Positions 45,856 to 56,840 of a DNA stretch of 64,000 bases are shown one piece after another; position 1 is the first letter of the stretch, and the number at the start of each line of letters is the position of its first letter. The stretch covers positions 30,497,614-30,561,613 of the forward strand of contig OY754334.1 of the NCBI GenBank assembly GCA_963573305.1, read 5' to 3'. Position numbers and translations under genes: made by a program. Below the pieces are notes generated by a model. The model was not told the DNA's origin and ran no database searches. It saw nothing but the letters and a program-made list of their open reading frames with translations. The DNA is from Pyrrhosoma nymphula. Taxonomy: Eukaryota > Arthropoda > Insecta > Odonata > Coenagrionidae.

Positions 45856-46400
45856 GATAGTTTCATTATTGGATCATTGTTTAGAATCCAAGTCGAAAAA
45901 AGAAATGTATCCGCTGTATAACTTTTAAAAACTTACCAAAATTATGACACTGTCGATTTGGTAATAATTATCGAAGATTATCGAGCTGCAGCGACGTGTG
46001 TTGTAAAGCGAGTAGATATAATTGTCAAATGGCTCATTTTCCCGGAAAACAATGAAAACCAGTTTTTCCAGCAATAATGAATAATAGGTTTCCGATAGTT
46101 CCTTGATTTGAGGATTGCTTAAATTTCAGAATGATGATCGAAAAAAATAGGCTCAGTATGAGTTGAAAAACCTGTGGAAATTACGACGCTCAGTCGATTT
46201 AGTAATAATTATCGAGGATTATCGAGCTGTAAGCAGTAATCCGAGCATCATTGTCAAATGGTTCCCACTTCCCAGGAAAACAAAGCAACCCGCTTTCGCT
46301 AACAATAATCAATGCTGGGTTTCCAATAGTTTGTTGATTTGACCATTGTTCAGAATCTTAATCGAAAAACGATGAGTGGGAGCAAGCAGTTATTTCGTCG

Positions 46401-46889
46401 CGAACTCGATGAAAACCAAAATGTTCATGTTACCCTGAATCAATCATTGTCAGTACTTAAAACGATTAATCATCCTTTATTATCTTCAACATGATTATTG
46501 GAAATTTTCCCATTTCTACAATATTGTCAACAGTTTATTTTTGATTAAATCTTTAAAAATTCATTTCACGGCTCTAAAATTTTGATCTCATATTGCACGT
46601 TGTTCATTTTTTTCGAATGGCAAATACGTGATTTTTTATTGGTTACACATTGGAAAAATCTGCAATGCCTTCTTGGACATTCTCTTTACGGATTATCGTG
46701 ACTTTATACGTGGAACGATTGCCGTTATCAATAATTACACTTTGATTACCGTCCAAGTTGGAAGAATCTGTGATTCAGAGGCTTGCTGTTACGCATTAAG
46801 AAGGTCCATTCCCGGCTGTGTAACTCAAACTTTCTTTAATAAATAAATTCTGCTTTTTCTTTTTTTATTCTTAAAAAAAGACTTTTCTC
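46401..46889. other. No recognised gene
   Basis: AT-rich; the frame 46628-46846 has no domain. Confidence 0.3.
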
Positions 46890-47341
46890 ACCTATGGCTT
46901 GGCTTAGCTACTGAAAAACAAAATTCAGATACTTTAAATGCGGATTATTCGACGGATATATTTAGGAACACTTTTAACCAGCCATAGGAGCGGACTGTAG
47001 CGCTATTCCTAATAATTACAGCTTTTTGGCTTAAATGTTTTCAGTAACTTTCTAATGACAAAAAAATACGATGGTAAGGTGCCTACATTTTATTTTGATC
47101 CAATCCCTCGGGAATTTTTACGTCTTATGGGCGTTTTAGTTGCGAAAATGGCATTTAAATTTTATAGAAAAATACATATAAACCTCATGTTTCACCCTTA
47201 CATTGAACACTAAGTAATTTCAAGTTCGATTTGAGAAAAGAAAAGGGCGGAAAGGTGCTATTTGGTTGTTGATATCAAATATAGGACAAGTATGTCTAAA
47301 AGTAGCAAAAAAAATGAATAATATGTCATCTCAGTCATTTT
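46890..47341 (-). mobile_element. Family-1 TTAA element, diverged inverted copy
   Basis: Aligns backwards with copy A: CCAGCCATAGGAGCGGACTG, CGAAAATGGCATTT, then AGTCATTTTACGG at the outer end. Terminal bases and TTAA are lost on both sides. Confidence 0.65.
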
Positions 47342-47698
47342 ACGGCAATGTCACTAATAATACAAGGTAGGTCGTTGCGCAACGTTTGGGTCGAACGCTG
47401 TGACGTAGTTTGGATTACATCCAGCGATAGCTAGGTACAGAGTGCACTGTGTTTTTGGTACTTGTGTGTAATTTAGATACAACAGCAATGCGAATAAATA
47501 TATAAGGGTGGAGAATTGTTTTTAGTTATCCCATTGATACATGTACGCGGCCGAAGCGGGTCCAGGTTTGCCGAAGACAACTTAAATGTTGAAAGTGGTT
47601 CGAATTTCATTTGTAAATAAATTGCTGATAAGTTCTTCTCGTGTTTTCCACCGGGTTAGGCTTTCCATGATTGCCATCCAGAGTTTGCTATCCAGAGC

Positions 47699-47735
47699 CT
47701 TGAAAATGGCAGGAAAGTCTTCTGCCGAAACGTCG
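47699..47735 (+). ncRNA. Hammerhead-like motif, decayed core
   Basis: TTGAAAA where CTGANGA is expected, one T, a 5-bp stem GGCAG/CTGCC with a 9-base loop, GAAA (47727-47730), then CGTC and G. The second box and stem are intact but the first box is damaged, so it is unlikely to be active. Confidence 0.4.
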
Positions 47736-48239
47736 CACAGTGGGCCAAAATCCAAAAACGCTGGCCAAATTCGAAAAATGAAGTTTGCGCATACCAACCG
47801 AAAACAGTTAATTTTTATTATTAAGCATATGCTCTTTAAGATAGGGTACCATACAGAACATGGTATGTAATTAGAAAATTATCATGCAGTGGTCATAATT
47901 TGTTAAAATGTATTATGCATTAAAGTTCTGTTTGGACTATTTTTTTACGGATTTTATAGCTCTCAGCATTATTAATTACAGTATTTTGGTAATTTTCATA
48001 GGAAATTTTGAATTTAAACTTGACCACTCAAACATCGAAATTTAGATTTGTTATTGCATAATTAATTTTAATGCAATTAATAGCGCTGAAACCGTAGGAT
48101 ATATTGAAAAAATAATGATAAAATCACGTTTACCAGCCAAAAATACCTTAGAAATGCACTTGATGTTGCGTATGGACTGGAAATTATTAGAGTTATTAAT
48201 TTTGACGAGCTTTTTTTCAGTTTGACCCACTGTGCGTCG
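47731..48239 (+). mobile_element. Transib-type MITE (499 bp)
   Basis: Element 47736-48234 begins CACAGTGGGCCAAA and ends TTTGACCCACTGTG (14-bp TIR with one mismatch). CGTCG flanks both sides (47731-47735, 48235-48239). Terminal CACWRTG plus a 5-bp CGNCG duplication is the Transib signature. The interior is AT-rich and non-coding. Confidence 0.8.
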
Positions 48240-48340
48240 GCAGAAGACTTTACTCCATTGCCTAAGCCGGAAAGACTAACTCGGTGGGCAAATCGAGAAG
48301 AACTCATCAGCATCATTCGCCGGGTAATCCTGAAATCATA

Positions 48341-48758
48341 CATGTAAATAAATTGTTGCTATGGTTATTTCCGCTGTAAACAAGATTGTATTCTCGAACT
48401 ACTCATTTACTAATTATATCCGATCAAGTATGTTGGATAGCAGAACTAAAGGATGCAAGAATATACTGAATCGATTCTTTCGTCGATAAAAGCTGAATAA
48501 TAGGATCTTTCATCAGTTATTCTTATTTTCTAATTCTCGAGTCGTCTGCTGCTCGTGTCATCTCGATGACGTCATGCGCAGAACGGACTCATTTCGGGAG
48601 CGTCCTACTTGAACTAATAGTACCATGTTTACGGTGGAACCATATTAATAATATCAAGATTAATTCTGATAAAAATCCTTCTGTTCAATTCTTCATTACA
48701 AACACTTATCTCGTGTTCGGAAGATGGCTTAGCAAAAATAAATCTCCATTGTCAGTCA
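48341..48758. other. No recognised gene
   Basis: Nothing supportable seen. Confidence 0.3.
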
Positions 48759-49660
48759 GGGGGGTTATTTTATAATCTCACTTTAGTGAGAATACGTCAT
48801 AAAATGTCACTTTTTCGTTGTTCAACTCCGCCACCCAGGCGGCGCGGCGTGACCATCTTCGGATCCCAAGCGGTGAACTGCCGGTCATGTGCTGGTCTTT
48901 TAGACGATTCATCCGCTCTGATCCGTATCTTTCGACTCTCGATCCGTTTCATTATCTCCGCCTGCCATTAGTTCCATCTCACCTGCCATAAAGAACGTGA
49001 CATGGAGCCACCATCGTTTCCACTTGAAGCTTGAGTTGGAAAATAAACATGGGCGCGAAAGATACAAACGATTTTAAATCGTATTGTTGTAATTTTCTAA
49101 ACGTGAAGAACTTCAGCATTTTCAACTCCAATATAATGGGCTCTTGAAGGTATGCTTTGTTTGAAATGCTTATGATATTATTTGCTTGAATTATCTGTGC
49201 ATATATTTCGTATCAATATTTCCCAAACAATGTTGCTGATACCTTTGTTTTTGTGTGCCTATCCGTCAGTGTATTGAGAATGAAATTCAGTTATTTATAC
49301 CATAATTTCAACAAGTATTACCTTAAAATCTACGTTCTTGGTAGATATTTTCCGTGCTTGTGAATCGAATACTAATTAGATACACTTAATTTTTTAAATA
49401 AATATTGAGTGATCACTCACATGTCGCTTGTAGTTTTGACTGTATTTAGATTTTCGTGGTATGTACAGTGCAAGATATCTTCCGTAAGATGTTGAGCAAT
49501 CTAGGTATTTGCAAGTCTTGGCATCTTTTATTTGATATAAGGTAAATGAAGCTTCGACAATTCACGAACCGTTCGTGAGCCGATCATTAAGAGAGGGAAA
49601 CGGATATCCCGCCTTTCCACTAAGAGTCACTAAAAAGGTGAGATTACAAAATAACCCCCC
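48759..49660 (+). mobile_element. Candidate TIR element (~900 bp), unknown superfamily
   Basis: The left end GGGGGGTTATTTTATAATCT (48759) matches the reverse of the right end (ending at 49660) at all but about one position over ~23 bp; both then continue with CTCAC and TTTAGTGA. No clear target duplication and no transposase frame. Confidence 0.55.
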
Positions 49661-49767
49661 AGATAGGAAGATGCCATAGAACTCAGTGAGTTTTCTCAAT
49701 TGACCAAAGAATTCTCAGTCCAACCATGGCCTACTCTTTCATGCGGAGAATGCGTCGAGTATAAAAA

Positions 49768-49912
49768 TGAAATAAAGAAATTAATCGATCTAGTACGTCC
49801 AAATTATTTAAAAATTCACTACACGTGTTTCGGCTTTTCACTAAGCCATCCTCAGGTACAATCTATACAATCTTTAAATAAAGTGGACGTACTATATCGA
49901 TTACTTTCTTTA
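49768..49912 (-). ncRNA. Hammerhead-like motif inside a long hairpin
   Basis: On the minus strand the arms (49912-49880 and 49808-49768) pair as AATAAAGAAAGTAATCGAT and related sequence with GTACGTCCA at the inner ends. Between them: CTGAGGA (49855-49849), one T, a 5-bp stem GGCTT/AAGCC with a 6-base loop, GAAA (49831-49828), palindrome CACGTG, TA. The extended outer pairing could act as a long stem I. Confidence 0.5.
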
Positions 49913-50245
49913 TTGATATGAAGTTCTACCACATCTCGCCTGACACCGTTGATTTAAAAAAAATGAAAAGTCTTCTCTGGAAAGAATATTTATTGTTCAT
50001 CCGTCTGGTTTTTTGTTCTCGGTCGGCCGATAATCATCTAGGATTTCCAATTACCTACTTTGTTTTCTCCCCCCCCCTCTATCGATTCCTCCAATTATCG
50101 CTTCTGCAGACCCATTCATTTCACTCGTCTGCACGTTGGTGCTCCCCTTATCGATTGCATCCAATGGTTAAATGGGACGATTTGAATCGTCTCGTCTGAT
50201 GTGATGAATGATATTCATCTACTCCCCCCCAATCTCTCATGCCCC
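49913..50245. other. No recognised gene
   Basis: The short frame 49918-50199 has no domain. Confidence 0.3.
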
Positions 50246-50786
50246 TTAAGGTTGCTGGAGCGGTAATCGTGAGTCGTTGAAGGCACATTCTAATAACTTT
50301 TCAAGCAAGTCGAAAAAAATATTCTTGGACCACATTTCACTCAAGTACACCTGTTTATACGTTGGAAATCACCATGCACGCAGTAATGTTTATGATTCAA
50401 GAGGTATGTTTCAAATTTTCGCCTTAATTAAAGCATTGTTTTGACTTGGATTTTCGGCGCGAAATTCGAAATTTACGAGAAAATCAAATCTAAATACGCC
50501 TTTTTTACTCGGAATGATACCTTGATATTTCTTAGCAGCTATTATAATAATATGAAACGTATTATTTCGCATTTAGGAGAAAATCTGGACATAAGTAATC
50601 GAATTATTTCAAAATATATGCCGTGTACCATAAGAGTACTAGTTAAAATATCATTGAATTACCAGGAAACCAAATCGGTTGCATGCAGTTTTTTTCACTT
50701 TTATCGATAGATATTACTAATAAGGATACGTATGCAAAGTTTCACGTAAATCTGTGCACATACAAAAATCGCTCCAGCCACCTTAA
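50246..50786 (+). mobile_element. TTAA-flanked short DNA transposon, family 3
   Basis: Element 50250-50782 (533 bp) between TTAA at 50246-50249 and 50783-50786. It starts GGTTGCTGGAGCG and ends CGCTCCAGCCACC, a 13-bp TIR with one mismatch. The termini resemble families 1 and 2 (GGTNG...CG) but the interior is different. Non-coding; single copy in this window. Confidence 0.8.
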
Positions 50787-50826
50787 TGCTACTAGCGAAT
50801 AGATCTACCCCTTCTTCTCTTCGTTA

Positions 50827-51519
50827 AGGAGTGACTCGCGAGGGGACATAAGAGAGAAATTCCAAATAGGAAAAATGATTCGCCTTGAACGGGACTCGAA
50901 TCCCGGATCCCTTGATATCTTGCCGGGTGCTTTCGCCAGTTAAGGTGGTTCCACCGGAAAATGAATTTAAATGTCATTTCATTCATATTCTGGAAACGTA
51001 AAGAAAAACGTGTCCACAATCTGATACGACAAGAAAAATGATACCTTTCCATGCTACTTTTTTCGAAAATCGAACGTGAAATTACGTGGTGTTATATGGG
51101 AGATTGGAAGAAACACGGAGAAAAATAGTACTCATTTTTCCATTCAATGTAAATGCCATTTTCGTAAAAACCTGTGTTTAAGAAGAGACAAATCCAAAGA
51201 AATCGAATGAAAATGAAATGTGGGAACCTATCCACCTCATTTTTTCAGTTATTAGCGAATTAGTGCCGTACTTGAAGTCAAAATGCGGTAACTCCATACA
51301 AATGGCGCTGCAGTCGGCTCCTATGGCTGGCAAGAAGTGCTCATTAAAAATATATTCGAGGAAAAACCTGCATATTTTGTATCTTAACTTTGGTGTTCAA
51401 TAGACAACGTAGGTCATCACCGAAAGCAGACATTTTTGAGCCAAATAAACAAAAATATGGAATTTAATATTTGTTTTGACTCATACAGTCGCGGCGGAAC
51501 CTCCATAAGCTACCGAGGC
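50827..51519 (-). mobile_element. tRNA-derived SINE interrupted by a TTAA element
   Basis: The minus-strand SINE begins GCCTCGGTAGC (51519-51509) and resumes at 50940 with ACTGGCGAAAGCACCCGGCA and the B box GGATTCGAGTCCC (about 50902-50890), ending near 50827. The break lies at TTAA inside the A-box region, where the uninterrupted sister SINE at 51549 reads GGTAGCTTAACTGG. This gives a clear empty site. Confidence 0.85.
50940..51508 (+). mobile_element. TTAA-flanked short DNA transposon, family 1, copy F
   Basis: Element 50944-51504 (561 bp), flanked by TTAA (50940-50943) and ATAA (51505-51508). It starts GGTGGTTCCACCGG and ends CGGCGGAACCTCC. Inserted in the SINE above. Confidence 0.85.
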
Positions 51520-51548
51520 GTCCGTCTCCCCTGTGCATTTTTAAAAGG

Positions 51549-51676
51549 ATGTCTCGGTAGCTTAACTGGAGAAAGCACTCGGCAACATATCGAGGGATCT
51601 GGGTTCGAGTCCCGGCCAAGGTGAATCATTTTTCCCCTTTGGAATTTCGCTCTTGTGTGCCCTTGCGGGTGACTCC
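51549..51676 (+). mobile_element. tRNA-derived SINE, head-to-head with the previous one
   Basis: Begins TCTCGGTAGCTTAACTGGAG (A box), B box GGGTTCGAGTCCC (51601-51613), body with AATCATTTTTCCCC and GCGGGTGACTCC. Its 3' end is cut by the family-2 TTAA element at 51677. Confidence 0.85.
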
Positions 51677-52242
51677 TTAAGGTAGTTTGAGCGAAATATC
51701 ACTTTCTCTAGAATTTTATGAATTTGATCTCATTTTAAAGAAAACATTCCCACCTTTTCAGTTATATCAAAATATTAACCTCTTGTCGAATTACTTTGAG
51801 AGTAATTTGCCTGAAAATGCAAGCTGTTTTACATGGGATAGATTACGGCTGTGCGCTTCCTAGGGAGAGTATTGAAAAAAATAGGACTTTATGACTCCTA
51901 GATTTCTTCAAAAAACTAGCGGTGTGTCGTTTGTATCTTTTCTTAGCTATTTATAAACATTAATCTATTACTCACCGCAGTAATTTTTACAGATCGCAAA
52001 AAAACCTTCTGTTTTGAAGGCTTTTTAGGCGTACGACGTGAAAAAATGAGTCGAGTTAGAGACTTATGTAGTTATATTTATAAAATTAGGTATAGATAGT
52101 TTTTGTCATAAATAACTATATTTTTGCACCATTGCTATTACAATATTTACTTCACACTTCTTACAGACGCTGAAATTAAATGATAAAATTCGAATATGGT
52201 ATCCATTATGACTAGGGAAATATCTCGCTCAAACTACCTTGA
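51677..52242 (+). mobile_element. TTAA-flanked short DNA transposon, family 2, copy f
   Basis: Element 51681-52238 (558 bp). Left TTAA (51677-51680); right TTGA. It starts GGTAGTTTGAGCGAAAT and ends ATCTCGCTCAAACTACC, the best-preserved family-2 termini in the window. Confidence 0.85.
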
Positions 52243-53576
52243 AAGGTATTCCCCCTCTTTTTCCTTGGATCGTCCCAGTATCCTCATCATTTGTCATCTC
52301 ATTCATTCTTTTTTTTATACCGGCCGGTTTCGGTCGATTCGGGACGTCTTGGTAACTGCCAAATCAGTGCCGTCTCGCTTTCAAGCAGTGAATCATCGGG
52401 GTGGTGCACCCAATAGATTCCCTTATTGCGTGTTGCTTAGCAATATCCTCGTGTCTGAGACGGAGCACAGTTTTGTCGAGACGTAAGGGTGAATGCCCTG
52501 CCGAGTGAGCAACTTCAGTAATTCGGTTCAACAAATGGATGTGTTCCCATAGATATCTTGTTGACAATTATCTACAAGATATCCAACAAAACCAACCAAC
52601 CAACCAACAAAATATGGTTTTAACCAACAAAATAAACAGCTGGGTACGAATCATTCAATGATTTGCATCACACTTAAGTAGGTGAGCATATGGCGCATGC
52701 GCAGTTGCGCACGTGCATGATTATTAAGACAAGACTCGTGAATTGGACGTACTCGTAAATTTAAAATATTAATGAAGGAAAGGAGTGTTATGTAGTGGAA
52801 AAAAATTGGTAGCTTATTGATAGCTATGGAGGAAAACTACGATTATATTCCATGTGTCATATCACGATAATGTATACAGCTTCAGATCTCCGAGTTTAAT
52901 ATTTTCTCGGTGGGAAAATCAACTCTTAAAAAGTTTTCACACAGCCTGATGTAATACATGCCTTAGTCTGATGTGTAAGTCAATATCAATTTCACGAAAA
53001 GGCTACATCATTTTGCGGTCACCGGTAACCAGGCATTTGTAAAGCCAGACTTAAAAGTATTTAATCTTTATTAAGTTTCTTTATTAGAAGTTTTTCCCTA
53101 TTTTCTATAAGTTCCGTGTTTATCTTGCATATCATCTAGTTCTCGTTTCAAGATATAATACTTATAATAAGTTTTTTCAATATTTCAAAGTAAAATAATT
53201 TATTGAAGAATTTTAATTGATTAAATTACATTTACAAACTCATGCCTCATGGAAGTCAAATTTTAACGTGAGTTACCTACCTGCCTACTATTTATCACAG
53301 CGAATGTTTATTATTTAATAAATTTAATTTTTCGTTAAATTGCTATACATATTGTTAACAAGGAATGTATTTGTAATTTGAGCTTCCGTTGCTTTCAGTG
53401 CTTAATTATGAGACCAGGATATTTAATAGGTACAACAGGAAAATAAAATAGATGTTAAATAGGTAAATTATTTGTGTTTATTTAGGTGTATATAATACTG
53501 TGTAATGTAGGGAACTGCCAGTAATATCTATACTCAGCGATTCACTTCTGTCAGCCGTCCCGCGACGGCCAAACCT
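52243..53576. other. No recognised gene; small hairpin and (CCAA)n run
   Basis: GATATCTTGTTGACAATTAT followed by its inverse at about 52552-52583, then AACCAACCAACCAACCAAC near 52593-52612. Otherwise unassigned. Confidence 0.4.
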
Positions 53577-54645
53577 TTTTTATTCTATAATTGAACTTGA
53601 AATTACACTATTTTCAATGCAAAAATGGGTCATACATAGAGATGGGAAAATTATCGTAAATTTCATCTGAGGTTAATTACCACGGTAAATTACGGTAATT
53701 TTCGAAAATTACCGTAATTTTCCAGTATTGTTTAGTTTTAAGCATTTAACAGCAAATTTATGGTTAAATAAGAAAGCCAATAGCAAAAGGAAAGGAATAA
53801 CGATGTTTAAACCATACCTAATACAACATTAATCTTTTAGAAATTTTTAAAATTGTAAAAAGAACTACGGCAGCAACACGCATTCTGGCTTTCTTTTGTG
53901 AAATAATGAGAAATATTCAAGAAGAATATTCTAATGCTTTACTCTTATAATGGTATTATTTTTAGTAAAATATTCAAAAAATGAGCTGTACATGCCTCAA
54001 CTTATTATTAAATACGTAGGAAATGTGAACTTGAGTTAAAAGAACATGTTGGGAATTTATCTGTATGAAAAATTATCTCTAACATTGATGAATTATCTAG
54101 AAAATTACGGTAATTTTCAAGGGGCGTGGTAAATTACGAAAAATAATTTGTAATAAACGACATTCCCCAGAGATCTAAATGATTTAAATGTAGAAACCTG
54201 CCATCTTATTGTTTATAGTGAATATATTATAGAATGAGAGTGGGTGGAACATGGGGAATAATAGTATTTTTTTTCTAATGTGATTGCCATTTTCGCAAGT
54301 TTAAATGTTGAAAAGAAGCGAAAACTTCCTGTAAATGGAATAAAATAGAATTCAGGAGGCTTATCTTCTTATTGCTTTAGCGATTAGTAAATAACTGCGG
54401 TAATTGAGGTAGAAATGAGATAATGCAATAGAAATATCGCTGCAGTCTACTCCTTTGGCTGGAAAAAAAGGGTTCTTAAAAATGTGTTCGTGGAATAATC
54501 TACACATTTTGTAACTTAACATTGTTTTTTTTTAATAGCTAAGTCATGTTATCTGTGAAAGCAAAATATTTAAATCAAGCAAACAAAAAAGGTGGAATTT
54601 AGTATTTATTTTGACTCTCACAGTCAGTCGTGAAAGAAATCTCCA
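53577..54645 (+). mobile_element. Family-1 TTAA element, diverged copy with a nested insert
   Basis: 53577-53625 and about 54230-54645 align with copy A (ATTCTATAATTGAACTTG; later CTGCAGTCTACTC and TTGACTCTCACAGTC). Between them ~600 bp is foreign, rich in AAAATTACCGTAATTTT palindromes, starting near GAGATGGGAAAATT. That start resembles a hAT-type end but no duplication is clear. Confidence 0.55.
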
Positions 54646-55671
54646 GGCGGGTGCAGTAGAGAAATTTAATCCCTAGTGAGTATGTATATGTTTAAATTGA
54701 TGGAAGGATTCGGATTCAACTCCCAACTTTCATGTTTATTATCACCCATTTAGGCGTAACCTGAGTTGCCGCCGATCAGGCGCGGTTTCTATGTATTATT
54801 CTGTGGTTACTGCGGTAACGGACGCGGCTCGCTGCATTTTACATGGTAGCATATCCACTTTATACACGCTACTGCAGCTGCAGCTACGGCCGAGAGAGAA
54901 GGAAAAAAAATGATTTTTTACGCGTTTCGCAGGCAAAGAGAAACAACAAAATAAAAAGAATTCTCGCTCCAATACCTTTTGGCTACATCTCGTCCGACTT
55001 TTCAGCGCCCGACGAATGGATTCTGTGGAGTTGTGGAGAGTTATTGAGAGGGGTCCCCGCTGCGAGACTGCGAGAATGAAGTGTAGCGCACGTCGAAAAA
55101 TTCGGATAAGTTTCATCCAACCACACAGAAATCGCTCTGGGGGTTTGGAAAGTTTTTCGTCCAAAGAGAAAAATTCTTCATAGTGCAAATGTTTCCAAAA
55201 TTCAGCTAGTGTATGAAAGAGCAGTGTCGAATAATTCTACGCATTCTTAATAACGGGGGTTTTCTCGCAGTTGCACAAGTCAAACGAGACGTTATATTAC
55301 AAATTTTGGAAATTTATTGCTTGAATAAAAGTTCTACTTTGCAATGAAATGTAATAGCTGTGCAATACGTAAGCTAATGTCAAAGTAAGACCATTAATTA
55401 ACATGTTGGTCGAGTTGAAGAATTTTGTTTTCGATAATGGCATTAAATTATCAGTAACTAAAATAATGTATTCGATATATTTCAGCAGTAACCTTCACTT
55501 TGTGTATACTGTTTATTTTAAAATCTACTTGAAAATTACATTCTTTCCTTGGAAACTTGGAAGGCTGAAACTATTAATGTAGCGCTGAAGAGTACTGCCG
55601 AAGTGGTTTTGTGTTGTGATTGTGTTCGTCATTTATTAAATTGGCAGTAATTGGCGTTAGTTGTTGCCAAT
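54646..55671. other. No recognised gene
   Basis: The minus frame 54796-55188 (130 codons) has no domain and overlaps a plus frame; treated as chance. Confidence 0.25.
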
Positions 55672-56505
55672 ATAGAAATTATTATTATTTATGTTGTTAC
55701 AGTTGTAACATGACCCTCCGAGTCCCCGGCAAGCATCGGGTTTCATTGCCGTCATAATGTCCGGAGACTCGAGAGGGGTTGTGCAGTAATCGCAGCCACG
55801 TCCGACGCCCATCGGATGAGTGGCTACGCTGCGGTAGGGTCAATCGTACGCAGTAGACGGAGTGACCCCAGGATGACGGCCTTCTGCATGCGTGCAACTA
55901 GTGATTCCGCCTGTGCCACGCAGGACGGAATGCACTTGATATTGTTTATCAGCGAGCCCTTGACTCCACCGAGCACACCTATGATGAGGACCACTAGTTT
56001 CACAGAGTGTCCGGGGTACATCTGTCGAAGTTCGAAAAGCAGGTCTTGATATTTCGTCCGTTTTTCCACCTCTTTCGCATCCATGTTGGTTTCAGCCGGA
56101 GCAGAAAACTCAATGACGAACATGGGGCGTGTGAGGTGGTCGAGGAGAACGATATCAGGCTTGGTCGCCTCCAGTTGCCTGGTGGTGGAGGAGTAATTCC
56201 ACCAGATTGTGCATTTATCGTTCTCTACGACGGACTCGATATCTGCAGGGGCATAGGGCAGCACAGGTGTTTCGTCGATGCCATAATGGTGTCGAAGGTG
56301 AAAGTATAGCACCCGTAGGGCCGCGTTGTGCCGAGCTAAATACGCTGACTTGGCGTAATAGCTACAGCCGGAGAGGAGGTGACTCAACGTCTCCGGCTGG
56401 GCTCGGCACGCCCTACATCTCGTGTCCGCAACCTCCGCCTTGAATATAATGCGGCGGTACACGAGTGTGTTTATGACACCATAGACATAGAAATTATTAT
56501 TATTT
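55672..56505 (-). mobile_element. 5'-truncated LINE with restriction-like endonuclease, 19-bp target duplication
   Basis: The insertion 55691-56486 (796 bp) is flanked by identical 19-mers, ATAGAAATTATTATTATTT (55672-55690 and 56487-56505). The minus frame opens right at the 5' junction, showing truncation on insertion rather than later decay. The 3' UTR is about 130 bp (55823-55691). The coding part is described in the next entry. Confidence 0.9.
55824..56484 (-). CDS. C-terminal zinc motif and restriction-like endonuclease of a LINE (partial)
   Basis: About 220 codons without a stop, entering at the 5' truncation point (YGVINTLVYRR) and ending TIDPTAA. Near the start is a CCHC-type motif: C-R-A-C, eight residues (RAQPETLS), H, four residues, C. 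It is followed by an R-H-N segment and then KPDIVLLD...FVIEF, the PD-(D/E)xK-like catalytic pattern. The order zinc motif then endonuclease is typical of R2/R4/NeSL-type elements, whose nuclease nicks target DNA. The reverse transcriptase is lost, so the product could not retrotranspose alone. The intact frame suggests a young insertion. The clade is not resolved. Confidence 0.8.
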
Positions 56506-56620
56506 CCGTTTTGAAAGACAGACTAATTGGTCTTCCTAACTTTGGTTCAGAGATAATCATCTTATTCAATGTTGTTTTAAACGATTTGTTCATTTTATGT
56601 CATAATTGCGTTATGACAGG

Positions 56621-56656
56621 CCGGTATTTTATTTGGCTATAAATGCAATACCGGCC
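56621..56656 (+). repeat. Short hairpin next to SINE
   Basis: GGCCGGTATT at 56620 pairs with AATACCGGCC ending at 56656, with a ~16-base loop. It directly precedes the SINE head. Confidence 0.5.
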
Positions 56657-56840
56657 GGTCCCGGTGGCGGTGGGCTAAAGTTCTCTCCTGCTAATCCGAG
56701 GGTCGCAGGTTCGATTCCCGCCTCGGTCGGTTTTTCGCATGCACAGGGCATGGGTGTCTCCGTGAAGTACTGGTGGTTCGGCACCTGAGAAACCTGTTGG
56801 CAAGCCAAGGGGTTATCAGGATCGCAGGGGAATTTAGACC
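56657..56840 (+). mobile_element. tRNA-derived SINE (second family)
   Basis: A box around GGTGGCGGTGGGCTAAAG (56663), B box GGTTCGATTCC (56708-56718), then a body with TTTTTCGCATGCACAGGGCA, GGGTGTCTC and ACCTGAGAAACCTG. The same body is found inverted at 61890-62058, and the head at 19140-19232. Confidence 0.85.

Larger units (their letters stand above)
44840..46400 (+). repeat. Satellite-like tandem array, ~235-bp unit, at least four units
   Basis: The phrase ATTATCGAGCTGCAGCGA recurs at about 44845, 45597, 45978 and 46217, each followed by a variant of ATCGAGTATCATTGTCAAATGG, CCGGGAAAACA and CAATAATGAAT. After removing the PLE (44883-45370) and the hairpin insertion (45705-45847) the spacing is close to 235-240 bp throughout. 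Units are visibly diverged. Non-coding. Confidence 0.8.
47615..48340. repeat. Inverted repeat (PLE-like terminus) split by a Transib-type element
   Basis: The left arm (about 47615-47735) and right arm (48235-48340) share GCTGATRAGTTCTTCTCG, GGTTAGKCTTTCC and AGTCTTCTGCCGA in opposite orientation. The left arm has ~45 extra bp. Without the Transib insert the arms meet at GCCGAAACGTCGGC. The left arm contains a decayed hammerhead-like motif ending GAAACGTCG. Confidence 0.65.

Noticed and set aside
54796..55188. 130-codon minus frame
   Set aside because: No domain, mixed composition, overlapping plus-strand frame; likely chance.
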